A DNA stretch of 64,000 nt, from the NCBI RefSeq assembly GCF_020524625.1, contig NZ_JAIVLL010000001.1, forward strand, positions 930,001 through 994,000, written 5' to 3'. Source of the stretch: Brevundimonas poindexterae. Lineage in GTDB: Bacteria > Pseudomonadota > Alphaproteobacteria > Caulobacterales > Caulobacteraceae. The notes under the pieces were generated by a model. It was not told the origin of the DNA, did no database searches, and saw nothing but the letters and a program-made list of their open reading frames with translations. Each line of letters opens with the position of its first letter. The first letter of the stretch is position 1. The translations under genes and the position numbers were made by a program. Positions 27,444 through 37,203 of the stretch are shown here, in pieces.

Positions 27444-28447
27444 CGTCAGGCCGGAACTATCCCGTCATCCTGTGCGGAGGCGCGGGGACGCGGCTGTGGC
27501 CCGCGTCGCGGCCGGACCGTCCCAAGCCGTTCCTGGACCTGACGGGGTCGCTGTCCCTTTTCCAGCTGGCGGTGCGGCGGGTGCTGCCTCTGATCGAGGA
27601 GGACGGTCGGCTGCTGGTCGTCGGCGGCGAGGCCCATGCGCACTTGATCACCGAACAGCTGTCGGCGCTGGGCGCCGAGGCCACCGTCCTGCTGGAGCCG
27701 GAAGGCCGGGATTCGGGCCCTGCCGTCGCCGCGGCCGCCGCCTGGGTCGAGGCGAACGACCCGAACGGGCGGGTGATGATCCTGGCCTCGGACCACCACA
27801 TTCCCGACGAGGCCGGATACCGTCAGGCGCTGCTGACGGCGGCCGACGCCGCAGACGACGGGCGCGTCGTGACACTCGGGGTCGCCCCGACCCAGCCATC
27901 CTCGGCCTATGGCTATATTCGCGCGGAGGGCCCGGGCCTGTCGCCCGTCGCGCGCTTCATCGAGAAGCCGGACACCATGCAGGCGCAACAGCTGATCATG
28001 GAGGGCTGCCTGTGGAACAGCGGCGCCTTCATCGCCACGGCGCGGACGCTGAAGGCCGAGGTTTTGGACCACGCCCCGGATATCTGGCGCGCGGTGGAGG
28101 GGGCGGTGCCGGCCGAGGGCGGTCGGCTGGGCGACGGCTTCCTGTCGGCGCCGAGGCTGTCATTCGACTACGCCGTGATGGAGAAGACGGCGCGGGCTTC
28201 GGTCCTGCCGCTGTCGCTGGCCTGGTCTGATCTGGGCGCCTGGGATGCGGTGGCTGCGGTCAGCCAGGGCGAGGGCACGCCCCATCTGGCCCATGACAGC
28301 GCGGGATGCTGGGTGCGGGCACCGGACGGGGTGACGGTCGCGACGCTGGGCGTCTCGGGACTGGCGGTCATCGTCGAGCCGGATGCGGTACTGGTCTGCG
28401 ACCTGTCTCGGGCTCAGGACGTAAAAAGGTTGCTGGCGCATGAGTGA
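27440..28447 (+). CDS. manC: Mannose-1-phosphate guanylyltransferase (GDP-mannose pyrophosphorylase), short form
   Basis: 335 aa from a GTG that overlaps the acs stop. The nucleotidyltransferase signature [22 protein letters not shown] is clear, with [19 protein letters not shown] and WNSGAF of the type II GMP family. The usual C-terminal phosphomannose isomerase domain of bifunctional ManC/AlgA is absent; only a short beta-helix-like end remains. It makes GDP-mannose for surface glycans, and the glycan loci follow downstream. Coupling to acs is unusual and makes its expression depend on whatever transcribes acs. Confidence 0.92.
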
Positions 28448-28904
28448 AAATTCGATGCGAGTGCCTGAGATGGCAGGGCCCTCGCCAATCCTCTGGCTTA
28501 TCGCGGTCCGTGCGCTTGCGCTGGTCGCGACGGCCTTCACCCTGTGGCTCGCGTTCAAGGTGCCAGGCGAAGAGGGGCGGCTTATCCCATGGGACAAGGC
28601 GGGGCATTTTCTGAGCTTCTATGTCCTGACCCTGCTGTTCTGTCTCTCCCTGCCGCGCACCCCGAAGGGGATTCTTATCCTTCTGATGCTCGCGGCAGGC
28701 GGTGCAATCGAAGTAGTACAGGGCATAGTGGGACGGGATGCCGACTGGAAAGACTGGGTCGCGGATGGGACCGGCATCGCTTTCGCGGTCCTGCCCGGGT
28801 GGTTCGAACTATTACGGCGAAGACTAATTGGTCCAGAACCGCCGTCTGGGTTGGGCGAAGAGGAATTCGCAGGAGACCAGCATGAAGCACGAACAGACGG
28901 CTGA
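28440..28904 (+). CDS. VanZ-like family membrane protein
   Basis: 154 aa, four hydrophobic segments. VanZ-family signatures are WDKAGHFLSFYVLTLL and AIEVVQGIVGRDADWKDWVADGTG, with the conserved Asp/Trp near the third helix. It overlaps manC by 8 nt and the next transporter gene starts inside its 3' end. The function of VanZ-like proteins outside teicoplanin resistance is not established. They are frequent in polysaccharide loci. Confidence 0.83.
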   Translation: MSENSMRVPEMAGPSPILWLIAVRALALVATAFTLWLAFKVPGEEGRLIPWDKAGHFLSFYVLTLLFCLSLPRTPKGILILLMLAAGGAIEVVQGIVGRDADWKDWVADGTGIAFAVLPGWFELLRRRLIGPEPPSGLGEEEFAGDQHEARTDG

Positions 28905-30228
28905 CCTGCCCTATCTGCGCAAGGTGGTCGGGGCCTCCATGGCCGGGACTGTGGTCGAGTGGTACGAATTCTTCCTCTATGCGACCGTCGCTACCCTGGT
29001 GTTCGGCGAGCTGTTCTTTCCCCAGACCGGCAATGAGCTGGACGGCATCATTGCCGCCTTTGCCACCTACGCCGTGGGCTTCATCGCCAGGCCGCTGGGA
29101 GGGGTGGTGTTCGGGCACATCGGGGACCGGATCGGGCGCAAGTCGCTATTGCAGTTCAGCCTGGTCCTGATCGGGGTTTCGACCTTCCTGATGGGCTGCC
29201 TGCCCGGTTTCGCCAGCATCGGCTACTGGGCGCCGGCCCTGTTGGTGCTGTTGCGCTTCATTCAGGGGTTTGCCCTCGGCGGGGAATGGGGCGGGGCCGT
29301 GCTGCTGGTGACCGAGCACAGCCCGAACCGCTCGCGCGCCTTCTGGGGCAGCTTTCCGCAGGCCGCGGTGCCGATCGGCAATCTGCTGGCCACAGTCGTG
29401 ATCCTGGCGCTGTCGGCGACCCTCAGTGAAGAGGCCTTTACCGCCTGGGGCTGGCGGGTCGGCTTCTGGCTGTCGGTCGTGATCATCGCCATCGGCTACT
29501 ACATCCGCACCCAGGTGTCGGACTCGCCGATCTTCAAGGCGGCGCAGGAGAAGGTCGAGGCCGAGCCCGAGACCCGCCATGGCCTGACCGAAGTGTTCCG
29601 AAACAACCCGCGCGGCCTGCTGACCGCCATGGGCCTGCGGTTCGGCGAGAACATCCTGTATTATATGGTGGTCACCTTCTCGATCACCTATCTGCACCAC
29701 CGCGAGGTCAACACCACGCGGATCCTGGCCCTGCTGTTCCTAGCCCACATCGCCCATGTGGTGGTGATTCCGATCATCGGGCGGCTGGCCGATCGGCTGG
29801 GGCGCAAGCCGGTCTATGTCGCCGGCGCTGGGCTGGCGCTGCTGTGGCCGTTTATCGCCTTTCCGCTATTCGACACCGGCCAGACCGCGACCATCCTGCA
29901 GGCCATCGTGCTGGGCCTGATCGTCCACGGCATGATGTATGCCGCCCAGCCCGCCATCATGACCGAGATGTTCCCCACGCGGATGCGCTATTCCGGAGTG
30001 TCGCTGGGCTATCAGGTGACAGCCATCTTTGCGGGCTCCTGGGCGCCGATGGTCGGCACCTTCCTACTGCGCGAGACCGACAGCTGGGTGCCGATCGCCT
30101 GGTACATCGTGGGCGCCGCCGCGGTCAGCCTGCTCGCCGCCCTGATGATGCGCGAGACAAAGGGGGCGTCGCTGGCCGGGATCGACAGGGAGGATGCGCA
30201 GCGGTCGGCGGGCGCGAAGGCGGGCTAG
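28882..30228 (+). CDS. MFS transporter, metabolite:H+ symporter (MHS) family
   Basis: 448 aa from the ATG after AGGAGACCAGC. Twelve helices; MHS-type features include VVEWYEFFLYATVATLVF, the loop 2-3 motif GHIGDRIGRKSLL, GFALGGEWGGAVLLVTEH and the equivalent loop 8-9 motif GRLADRLGRKPVY. MHS proteins import organic acids such as 2-oxoglutarate, citrate or shikimate, or betaines, with protons. The substrate cannot be read here. The 5' end overlaps the VanZ gene by 23 nt, and the stop overlaps the convergent epimerase stop by four bases (CTAG). Confidence 0.92.
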   Translation: MKHEQTADLPYLRKVVGASMAGTVVEWYEFFLYATVATLVFGELFFPQTGNELDGIIAAFATYAVGFIARPLGGVVFGHIGDRIGRKSLLQFSLVLIGVSTFLMGCLPGFASIGYWAPALLVLLRFIQGFALGGEWGGAVLLVTEHSPNRSRAFWGSFPQAAVPIGNLLATVVILALSATLSEEAFTAWGWRVGFWLSVVIIAIGYYIRTQVSDSPIFKAAQEKVEAEPETRHGLTEVFRNNPRGLLTAMGLRFGENILYYMVVTFSITYLHHREVNTTRILALLFLAHIAHVVVIPIIGRLADRLGRKPVYVAGAGLALLWPFIAFPLFDTGQTATILQAIVLGLIVHGMMYAAQPAIMTEMFPTRMRYSGVSLGYQVTAIFAGSWAPMVGTFLLRETDSWVPIAWYIVGAAAVSLLAALMMRETKGASLAGIDREDAQRSAGAKAG

Positions 30229-31154
30229 GTGGTCGCGCTGGGCGTGGACGCTGACTCCGAAATCGCCGCACGAACAGCCTCACGCGCTTGCTCGACCGGT
30301 AGCCAGCCGCTGTCCTGCCAATGATCACGATCAACCTGAAGCGGATCAAAGAGGCTGGTTATCATTCCCTCCTTGCCCACGGCCCTAGCCGAAATTTCTA
30401 GCAGTGCACGCGGGACCGGCCATAGGCGAACACGCCGGTTCATCGCTTCACCCATGACAGTTATAAGGCCAGCCGTATCGAAATCTCCCGGGTCAGCCGG
30501 AATAAGACACCTGACCGGGACCCGGGCCACGATCACGTGCCTGAGGGCCGAAATTAGACTATCGATCGAGCAGAAACTCCGCTCTGCCTTGGCCTTGCCG
30601 AAAGGCAAGGGCAAGCCGGAGCAGACAAGTTTCGCCAGTAGCGGGAAATTTCCCTTGCACCCTGGACCATAGATCATTGGTGGCCGCAGGATTGTAACCT
30701 CCAGGGCCGAGCGCTTTGTAACATCCTTCAGGTATCTCTCTGCCGCCAGCTTCGACCGTCCGTAGGCCGAAACAGGATTGCAAGGTGATTCAGGAGACAC
30801 AGGCGACGCCGACGTCTGCCCGTGCACCGCGATCGAGCTGACAAAGATGAACCGCTTGACCCGCGCCGCCATGGCCAGTTCGACAACCTCTGCGACCAGA
30901 GTTGCATTGGCTTGATGCATCTCGGCCTCGGTCGCCTTGCGATGCGCTATCGCCGAAAGGTGTACGAGGCAGTCAAGTCCCGAAAACTGGGTTGGATCCT
31001 TGGTCAGCACTTCGACCGGCGCACCGCCGACGACACCCGAACGCCGTCCGAATAGCCGTGGGGCGAAGCCCTCCGTCTGAAGGGAACTGGCAAGACGACT
31101 TCCGATATAGCCCGTTGCCCCGATGATGCCGACGCGTTCAAGGGCGGATGGCAT
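30225..31154 (-). CDS. NAD-dependent epimerase/dehydratase (WcaG-like)
   Basis: About 309 aa from ATG 31154 (a GTG lies just before it). Extended SDR: GIIGATGYIGSRLASSL, VSSIAVHG, the catalytic YGRSK, and LRPPMIYGPGCKGNFPLL typical of UDP-glucose/GlcNAc 4-epimerase-like proteins next to priming sugar transferases. It should alter a nucleotide sugar or a lipid-linked sugar for the glycan made by the minus-strand cluster. The first 17 nt overlap the sugar transferase gene. The exact substrate is unknown. Confidence 0.88.
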   Translation of the reverse strand: MPSALERVGIIGATGYIGSRLASSLQTEGFAPRLFGRRSGVVGGAPVEVLTKDPTQFSGLDCLVHLSAIAHRKATEAEMHQANATLVAEVVELAMAARVKRFIFVSSIAVHGQTSASPVSPESPCNPVSAYGRSKLAAERYLKDVTKRSALEVTILRPPMIYGPGCKGNFPLLAKLVCSGLPLPFGKAKAERSFCSIDSLISALRHVIVARVPVRCLIPADPGDFDTAGLITVMGEAMNRRVRLWPVPRALLEISARAVGKEGMITSLFDPLQVDRDHWQDSGWLPVEQAREAVRAAISESASTPSATT

Positions 31155-31740
31155 CACCTTGCCCCTTTCCGGCTACTGTCATGAAAATCAGGGCGAAATA
31201 ATCCCGAATGTTGGGGTTTCGGACCCAAATGGCATCCCCCTTGGCCAGATCGAGGGGGGTGGACATGTCGATACCATTGACCTGGGCGGGACCTGTCACT
31301 CCGGGGCGTATGTCAAACGCGTGCACCTTGCGTCGGGCTTCGATAAGTTCGACCTGGCTGGGCAGGCATGGACGAGGCCCAACCAGACTCATATCGCCCC
31401 AAAGGACATTCCATAGCTGAGGAAGCTCATCGAGCTTCAATCGTCTGAGTAACCGACCGAGCGCCGTGACATAGGTTGACGAGACTTCATGTGTTCCTGC
31501 CGTCGGAGCATTCTCGGCCATGGTGCGAAGCTTGTAGCAGACGAAGATTTTTTCGTGACGCCCTACCCGGTGCTGGCGGAAAATGGCCGGCCCCTTGGAA
31601 TCCACACGAACCGCAATCGCGACAACGGCCAAAAGGGGCAATGTCAGAAGCCCCCCGAAAAATGCAGCCAGGACATCCAATACCCGAAGAATGGCCATCT
31701 GTGTAGCAGCCCATTCTGAGAGCTGAGTGTCGTCGTTCAT
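31138..31740 (-). CDS. Priming sugar-phosphate transferase (PglC/WcaJ small-domain type)
   Basis: 200 aa from ATG 31740, chosen for its GGAGGAG at suitable spacing; an ATG at 31758 overlaps the upstream stop. The bacterial sugar transferase domain is complete: one hydrophobic hairpin (VLAAFFGGLLTLPLL), GPAIFRQHRVG, YKLRTM, LRRLKLDELPQLWNVL, and SLVGPRPCLPSQVELI. It transfers a sugar-1-phosphate to undecaprenyl phosphate at the inner membrane and so starts repeat-unit assembly. Without the WbaP-type N-terminal helices it is a monotopic PglC-like enzyme. By the pathway around it the sugar could be a bacillosamine-type residue, but that is inference. Confidence 0.93.
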   Translation of the reverse strand: MNDDTQLSEWAATQMAILRVLDVLAAFFGGLLTLPLLAVVAIAVRVDSKGPAIFRQHRVGRHEKIFVCYKLRTMAENAPTAGTHEVSSTYVTALGRLLRRLKLDELPQLWNVLWGDMSLVGPRPCLPSQVELIEARRKVHAFDIRPGVTGPAQVNGIDMSTPLDLAKGDAIWVRNPNIRDYFALIFMTVAGKGQGDAIRP

Positions 31741-31757
31741 TTCGGTTGGCTCCTCCA

Positions 31758-32756
31758 TCAAAGATTGTACCTTTGGCGGAACCAGCCGACGAAGGCCGGG
31801 ACGCCGACTCTGATCGGGGTTTCGGGCTTGTAGCCGGTCAGGCGCTCCAGTAGGTCGGGCGAGGCAGTGGTGTCGGGCACATCGCCGTCCTGCATGGGCA
31901 GGAACTGCTTGTCGGCCTGTTTACCCAGCGCCTTCTCGAGCTCGGCGATATAATCCATCAGCGGACTGGGCTTGCCCCCGCCGATGTTCACCAGCCGGAA
32001 GGGGGCCGCGTGGGACAGGGTGTCGCCCTCGACCGGCGGGGCCGTGCCCGGGACCACGTGGACCAGACGCACGATCGACTCGACTAGGTCGTCGACGAAG
32101 GTGAAGTCCCGTGACATCTGGCCCTCGCCGTAGACCTCGATAGGTTTGCCCTCGAGCATCAGCTTGGCGAATTTGAACAGGGCCATGTCGGGACGGCCCC
32201 AGGGGCCATAGACGGTGAAGAAGCGGAAGAAGGTCGTCGGCGTGCCGAACAGGTGCGCATAGGAGTGCCCCATCAGCTCCGTCGCGCCCTTGGTCGCCGC
32301 GTAGAGGGTCATGGGGTGCACTGCCTTGTCCGTCTCGCGGAACGGCATTTCGGTATTGGCGCCATAGGCCGAACTGGTCGAGGCGGCCAGCAGGTGCTTG
32401 ACCGGATTGTGGCGCGCGCACTCCAGCACATTGAAGGTGCCGACCAGGTTCGAGGCCACATAAACCTCGGGGTGGTCGATGCTGTAGCGGACGCCGGCCT
32501 GGGCGGCCAGGTGGACCACCACCTCGGGCTTCGCCTTCGCCCAGACCGCATTCAGGGCCTCAGCATCCTCCAGAGCGACCCGCTCGACGCGGAAGCCCTC
32601 ATAGCCCTCAAGAATGGCGTTGCGACCGTCCTTAAGGGTGACGTCGTAGTAGTCCGAGAAGTTGTCGACGCCGACGACCTCATGGCCGTCCTCCAGCAGG
32701 CGACGGGCCAGATGGAAGCCGATGAAGCCGGCCGTGCCCGTGATCAGGAACCTCAT
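31758..32756 (-). CDS. UDP-glucuronate 4-epimerase-like nucleotide-sugar epimerase
   Basis: 332 aa from ATG 32756. Extended [37 protein letters not shown] (typical for LpsL/Cap1J UDP-GlcA epimerases), [26 protein letters not shown] and [15 protein letters not shown]. It likely converts UDP-glucuronate to UDP-galacturonate, providing an acidic sugar. It ends 17 bp before the sugar transferase and follows the CBS-aminotransferase gene on the same strand. Confidence 0.9.
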   Translation of the reverse strand: MRFLITGTAGFIGFHLARRLLEDGHEVVGVDNFSDYYDVTLKDGRNAILEGYEGFRVERVALEDAEALNAVWAKAKPEVVVHLAAQAGVRYSIDHPEVYVASNLVGTFNVLECARHNPVKHLLAASTSSAYGANTEMPFRETDKAVHPMTLYAATKGATELMGHSYAHLFGTPTTFFRFFTVYGPWGRPDMALFKFAKLMLEGKPIEVYGEGQMSRDFTFVDDLVESIVRLVHVVPGTAPPVEGDTLSHAAPFRLVNIGGGKPSPLMDYIAELEKALGKQADKQFLPMQDGDVPDTTASPDLLERLTGYKPETPIRVGVPAFVGWFRQRYNL

Positions 32757-32770
32757 CAAAACAAGCTCGC

Positions 32771-34246
32771 TTAACGCTGAAAGAAACGGCGAGTGACGTC
32801 GGCTATGCGTTCAAGATCGGCGTCGGTCATATTCGAGCCGGAAGGAAAACACAGGCCCGTCCCAAACAGACGGCTCGAAACGGGCGTCTCCTCCGGATCA
32901 TGTTGGTACAGCCTGTGACCGGTAAACACGGGCTGCTGATGCATGGGTTTCCACAAATGTCTGGCCTCAATCAAGTGGTCGGCGAACCACTTGATCAAGT
33001 CATCGACGCTTGCCCCCTTGTCGCTCGAGGCAACCGTTGCGCAACTGAGCCAGCGGTTGGAAAAACTCCATTCCGGTTCCGGCATCCATTCGATGGACTG
33101 AATGTCAGCCAGGGCACCGCGATAATAGTCATTGATCGCCCGACGACGAGCGATGCGATCCGACAGGACCTTCAGCTGACCCCGGCCCACTCCAGCCAGG
33201 ATGTTGCTCATGCGGTAATTGTAACCGATTTCAACGTGTTGATAGTAGGGAACGGGCTCGCGAGCTTGCGAAGCAAGCATTCGCGCCTTGCGAATGAGCT
33301 CCGGGTCTCTTCCCACCAGCATACCACCGCCAGAGGTCGTGATGATTTTGTTGCCATTGAACGAAAAGGCGCCGAACGCGCCAAAAGTGCCGCTGGCCTT
33401 ACCTTTGTAGGTGGCGCCCAGGGACTCGGCGGCATCCTCCAGAACCGGAACGCCGTATTCATCGGCCAGCGCCAGCAAAGGATCCATATCCGCACTCTGG
33501 CCATAGAGATTGACGATGATGATCGCCTTCGGAAGTGCACCCTCTGCTGCCGCTCCCTCGAGTGCGCGTTTGAGAGCGACAGGCGACATGTTCCAGCTGT
33601 CAGGCTCGCTGTCGATGAAGACCGGACGCGCGCCCTGATAAACGATCGGGCTTACGCTTGCGATGAAGGTGAAGTCAGACACAAAGACGGTATCGTCCCG
33701 CTCCACGCCCAACAATCGCAGACCAAGGTGGATGGCTGCTGTTCCTGACACCACCGCGCAAGCCTCTGGAACACCAACCAGGTCTGCGATTGCCTTCTCG
33801 AACGCATCGACATTGGGGCCGAGGGGAGCAATCCAATTCGTGCTGAAAGCCTCTAGGACGAACTCCATTTCCTCACTGCCGAGATGCGGCGTCGACAACA
33901 GGATGCGCTGGTCAAGCTCTCGACGCACGGCGACCTCTATGAGGCGTCCGCTGCCATCGACGACCGGCAGATGATCGATCTTGTACTGGTTCATGAGAGT
34001 CAGCATCTCGCTGAGCGTCATGGTCTCGGTTGCCGTGACCGACCGAATATCGGGCAAGGTATCGAGGCCCGCGTCAAACACCTGTCCCGCGATCATCAGG
34101 CGTCTCAGGTCGCCATCCGTTACGGTACGCAGAAACTGGCCATCGTCACCGATCAGGGCAACCATGCCGATGGCGGATCGATCGATCGCCCGCAGGGCAT
34201 CGCCAATGGTATCCTTGCGGGTAACGGTGATGGGTTGGTGGGGCAT
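32771..34246 (-). CDS. Fusion: CBS-domain pair + DegT/DnrJ/EryC1/StrS aminotransferase (LegC/PglE-like)
   Basis: 491 aa. Residues 1-115 form a CBS pair ([21 protein letters not shown], then [16 protein letters not shown]); residues about 116-491 are a PLP sugar aminotransferase: [15 protein letters not shown]-like opening, [29 protein letters not shown] and the Schiff-base Lys300 in FSFNGNK. LegC/PglE-type enzymes aminate the 4-keto-6-deoxy sugar made by a 4,6-dehydratase. The CBS part resembles the N-terminus of the nucleotidyltransferase at 60036 ([14 protein letters not shown] versus [14 protein letters not shown]). CBS pairs often bind adenylates or other nucleotides, so allosteric control is plausible. 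It stands first-to-last next to neuC-neuB-neuD. Confidence 0.9.
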   Translation of the reverse strand: MPHQPITVTRKDTIGDALRAIDRSAIGMVALIGDDGQFLRTVTDGDLRRLMIAGQVFDAGLDTLPDIRSVTATETMTLSEMLTLMNQYKIDHLPVVDGSGRLIEVAVRRELDQRILLSTPHLGSEEMEFVLEAFSTNWIAPLGPNVDAFEKAIADLVGVPEACAVVSGTAAIHLGLRLLGVERDDTVFVSDFTFIASVSPIVYQGARPVFIDSEPDSWNMSPVALKRALEGAAAEGALPKAIIIVNLYGQSADMDPLLALADEYGVPVLEDAAESLGATYKGKASGTFGAFGAFSFNGNKIITTSGGGMLVGRDPELIRKARMLASQAREPVPYYQHVEIGYNYRMSNILAGVGRGQLKVLSDRIARRRAINDYYRGALADIQSIEWMPEPEWSFSNRWLSCATVASSDKGASVDDLIKWFADHLIEARHLWKPMHQQPVFTGHRLYQHDPEETPVSSRLFGTGLCFPSGSNMTDADLERIADVTRRFFQR

Positions 34247-34313
34247 TTCGACCTTTCGTCGCCGAATAGAGATCGGATCGTCGTACCAGCGCCGATCCTT
34301 ACCGCGTTCATCC

Positions 34314-35462
34314 TTAGTAACTGAATTGCTTCTTTGTGGCTCTCGCCCCCAGGGACAGCTGAGTCAGGCAACCTGCAATCTGGTCTGCACAACCGCCCTG
34401 GTCGTAGAGGTTCTCGAACGGTCCGGTAAAAGCCAGAGCCGAGTCAATGGCTGCCCGGATTGCGTCCGGAGTGATCTCACAGTCGAAAACACTGGCGTTT
34501 CTTTCTCGCATCGCCTGACGGTCGCCAATGTTCACGGTCGGTGTCGCCAGAGACGCCGCCTCAATTATCCCCGACGACGAATTGCCAATCAGAAGGTCAC
34601 TGCAAGCAAGAAGCGACAAATAGTCCCTGCGGGACAGGTGGGTGACCCAATGAAACCGCATTGGGTGGGCCGCATCTGGCTGGGCGTAACGCTTGCGGGC
34701 AGCCGCGTAGCAGTCACGGATAGACGCCGAGCCGGCATCAGAGTTCGGCGCAAACACGACGGCTCGCCCCGGAACCCGCGCTATCTGATCGATCAGGACT
34801 TCGGCCTGGGTTTCTGCTTGATCCAGATCCTGAACGACCGGGTGGAACAGCACCGATAGCAGTGGCCCCGCGCCGTCCAGTTTCAAGCGGTCGATCACAG
34901 AGCGATCAGGCGTGAAGGTGCGCAAGGCATCAAGCCCCGGCGCCCCCAGAAGAAATATGTTCTGCGGTCGCTCTCCCATGCGTATCAACCGGTCCCGGGC
35001 ACCCGGAGTCGCGGGAATATGAAACTGGCTCAGACCGGTAATAGCCTGCCGCATAGGGTCATCGACCGTCCCCGAGCGTTCACCCCCGTGGAAATGCACG
35101 CACGGAATGCCCAGGAACAACGCCGCCCATGCGCCCGCCAGCATTTCGCCCCGGTCGCCCAGCAGCAACAGAAGGTCGGGTGACAGCTTGCGCAAGGACT
35201 CTGCGATGCTCTCCATCTGCCGGGCAACGCCAACGGCCATTTCGATACCGTCTTCACCCGTCATCGGCACCGAGGGAAGCAGCAGATGGGCAAAGCCGCT
35301 GTCGATGATTTCGCGCGCGGTGTAGCCGTGTTCGTCGGCAAGGTGCTGGCCGGTCACGAGCACCGTCAAATCCAGACCCGGGTCCGCATCGATGGCCCGC
35401 AGAACCTCTGTCATGAGGCCAAAGTCAGCCCGCGTTCCACTGAGGTAGGCGATCTTTCGCAT
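34314..35462 (-). CDS. neuC: UDP-sugar hydrolysing 2-epimerase (NeuC/LegG)
   Basis: 382 aa. GT-B-like epimerase: SGTRADFGLMTEVLRAI, VLVTGQHLADEHGYT, LLLLGDRGEMLAGAWAA, CVHFHGGERSGTVDDPMR and IGNSSSGIIEAASLATPTV match hydrolysing 2-epimerases of nonulosonic acid pathways. It releases ManNAc or, in the legionaminic route, 2,4-diacetamido-2,4,6-trideoxymannose from the UDP sugar. The aminotransferase and acetyltransferase neighbours favour the legionaminic version. Spacing to neuB is 6 bp with GTAGGCGACT before ATG. Confidence 0.93.
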   Translation of the reverse strand: MRKIAYLSGTRADFGLMTEVLRAIDADPGLDLTVLVTGQHLADEHGYTAREIIDSGFAHLLLPSVPMTGEDGIEMAVGVARQMESIAESLRKLSPDLLLLLGDRGEMLAGAWAALFLGIPCVHFHGGERSGTVDDPMRQAITGLSQFHIPATPGARDRLIRMGERPQNIFLLGAPGLDALRTFTPDRSVIDRLKLDGAGPLLSVLFHPVVQDLDQAETQAEVLIDQIARVPGRAVVFAPNSDAGSASIRDCYAAARKRYAQPDAAHPMRFHWVTHLSRRDYLSLLACSDLLIGNSSSGIIEAASLATPTVNIGDRQAMRERNASVFDCEITPDAIRAAIDSALAFTGPFENLYDQGGCADQIAGCLTQLSLGARATKKQFSY

Positions 35463-35468
35463 AGTCGC

Positions 35469-36497
35469 CTACAGGTCCCCGGGTACGAATTCGCCCCGGG
35501 CAGGAATGTCCCGCGTCAGGGTGCGACCGACAAGGTGATCGTAGGCACTCGGAGCCAGTGACCCACTGGGGCGCAGGATCGCAATATCGGAGGCCGTCAC
35601 AACTGTCCCCGCCGCCAGATCCCGACTGGCAAACAGGCCACGCCGGACAAGGTCAACCGCCTCCATTTCGCAGGGTTGCGGTGCCTTGACCCCATCCCCA
35701 AGCATCTTCTCGGCCCGGCGAATGTCCGTGATCATCGCGGCCAGTTCATCGGGCTCCAGCGAGGCGGCATGATCCGGCCCGGGCAAGGTGCGATCCGTCG
35801 TATAGTGTTTCTCATAGACGGTAGCCCCCAGAGCCACTGCCATCGGAGCCGCCATAACGGTCTCGGCATGATCCGAATAGCCGACCGGACAGGCGAAGGT
35901 CTCGGCCAGGGTCCGAATAGCCAGAAGATTCAGCTGGTCCATCGGCGTGGGATAGGCGCTGGTACAGTGCAGGATCGACAACCAATCGGCCAGGGGGGCA
36001 GTGAAGCCTTTGTCGGTACGCACCGCTGACAAGGCCTCGACCGCCTCACGGACTTCCTCCAGCGTCGCCATCCCGGTCGAAAGAATCAGCGGTAAGCCGT
36101 AGGCCGCAAGCTGACGCAGGAAGGGAATGTTGGTGACCTCGCCCGACGGGATCTTGATCCGCGAGATGCCGCACTGGATCAGGAAGTCAGCACTTTCGGG
36201 ATCAAACGCCGTTGACATGAACTCGATTCCGCGACGGCCGGCGTGAGCGATGAGCCGGTGATGGGCGTCTTCGTCCAGCTCCAGCCGCTCAAGCAGACGG
36301 TACTGGTCCGTCTCTTCGGTTGTGAGGGCCTGATAGGCCACCGTGCGAGCCTTGGGAGTCACCGTGGCCGAAGCTTTGAAAGTCTGGAATTTGACGGCAT
36401 CAGCTCCGGCATCCGCAGCGATATCGATCAACCGCTCGGCCAGGTCGATGTCGCCATTGTGGTTCACCCCCGCCTCAGCAATGAAAAAGACTGTCAT
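35469..36497 (-). CDS. neuB: Nonulosonic acid synthase (NeuB/LegI)
   Basis: 342 aa from ATG 36497, whose A is shared with the neuD stop (TGATG). TIM barrel N-terminus FIAEAGVNHNGDIDLAERLI, KFQTFKA, STAFDPESADFL, IKIPSGEVTN, GYSDHAETV, EKHYTTDRTLPGPDH; the C-terminal antifreeze-like SAF domain (RRGLFASRDLAAGTVVTASDI) is intact. It condenses phosphoenolpyruvate with the NeuC product to make a sialic-acid-like nonulosonate. A second synthase lies at 61085; the two are clearly different proteins. Confidence 0.95.
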   Translation of the reverse strand: MTVFFIAEAGVNHNGDIDLAERLIDIAADAGADAVKFQTFKASATVTPKARTVAYQALTTEETDQYRLLERLELDEDAHHRLIAHAGRRGIEFMSTAFDPESADFLIQCGISRIKIPSGEVTNIPFLRQLAAYGLPLILSTGMATLEEVREAVEALSAVRTDKGFTAPLADWLSILHCTSAYPTPMDQLNLLAIRTLAETFACPVGYSDHAETVMAAPMAVALGATVYEKHYTTDRTLPGPDHAASLEPDELAAMITDIRRAEKMLGDGVKAPQPCEMEAVDLVRRGLFASRDLAAGTVVTASDIAILRPSGSLAPSAYDHLVGRTLTRDIPARGEFVPGDL

Positions 36498-37147
36498 CAA
36501 TCGTCCCCTTGACTGGCGAGGCGGCGCGCCGGAGCGCCGACGTATGTGCCCGCCGTCCGAAGGTCGCGCCCGGCAAAGGCCAAAGCCCCCAAGGTGACGT
36601 CATCAGACAGTTCTATGCCTTGACGCACAACAGCATTGGACCCGATCCAGCAACGGGCCCCAATGCGTGCGCCACCCGCAACGACACTGCCAGGGCTCAA
36701 GTGGGCATAGTCGCCGACAATGACGTCATGCTCGACCACCGCGGACGTGTTCACGATACACCCGGTGCCGACGCGCGCCCGTGCGTTGACAACTGCACCA
36801 GCCAGAATGACGGTGCCCTCGCCAATGTCCGCCTCACGGCTGACTGTTGCTGCCGGATGTATGATGGTGGCCCCCCGGTATCCGCGCTGGCTGAGTTCAC
36901 GCATGCGACGCTGGCGCACCGCATTGTTCCCGATCGCGACACACACCATCCACTCATCCGCCGGGCAGTCCGCAGTATCGCCCGGGTCCCCGACCTCGAT
37001 CGGCAAGCCCAGCATGGTGTCACGCTCAGCGACAGCATCGAATATCCGGAGATGGCCCCCCGGCCACGCCACCCTGGCGGCATCGGCGACAACCGCCCCA
37101 TGCCCCCCGGCCCCGATTATTGCGATGCGAGGATCGCTAGAAAACAT
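36497..37147 (-). CDS. neuD: Sugar O/N-acetyltransferase, NeuD/PglD family
   Basis: 216 aa from ATG 37147, preceded by AAAGGTCCCGGA; an upstream GTG (37180) is less likely. N-terminal Rossmann-like sugar-binding part (IAIIGAGGHGAVVADAA) and a C-terminal left-handed beta-helix of hexapeptide repeats (HPAATVSREADIGEGTVI, SAVVEHDVIVGDYAHLSPG) with the catalytic His. PglD-type enzymes acetylate the 4-amino group of UDP-4-amino sugars to give diNAcBac; NeuD proteins act in sialic acid pathways. With the aminotransferase in the cluster the PglD/LegH role fits well. Stop and neuB start overlap by one base. Confidence 0.88.
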   Translation of the reverse strand: MFSSDPRIAIIGAGGHGAVVADAARVAWPGGHLRIFDAVAERDTMLGLPIEVGDPGDTADCPADEWMVCVAIGNNAVRQRRMRELSQRGYRGATIIHPAATVSREADIGEGTVILAGAVVNARARVGTGCIVNTSAVVEHDVIVGDYAHLSPGSVVAGGARIGARCWIGSNAVVRQGIELSDDVTLGALAFAGRDLRTAGTYVGAPARRLASQGDD

Positions 37148-37203
37148 TCCGGGACCTTTTCGACGAATATCGTGTATCACCTCACCCTTACGAGAAACGG
37201 CCC

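Noticed and set aside
31138-31758. ATG 31758 as the sugar transferase start
   Set aside because: It overlaps the upstream stop and has no ribosome site, whereas ATG 31740 follows GGAGGAG at suitable spacing.
36497-37147. Assigning neuD as a serine or UDP-3-O-acyl acetyltransferase
   Set aside because: Hexapeptide repeats are shared, but the N-terminal Rossmann-like GAGGHG segment and the neu context point to the NeuD/PglD group.
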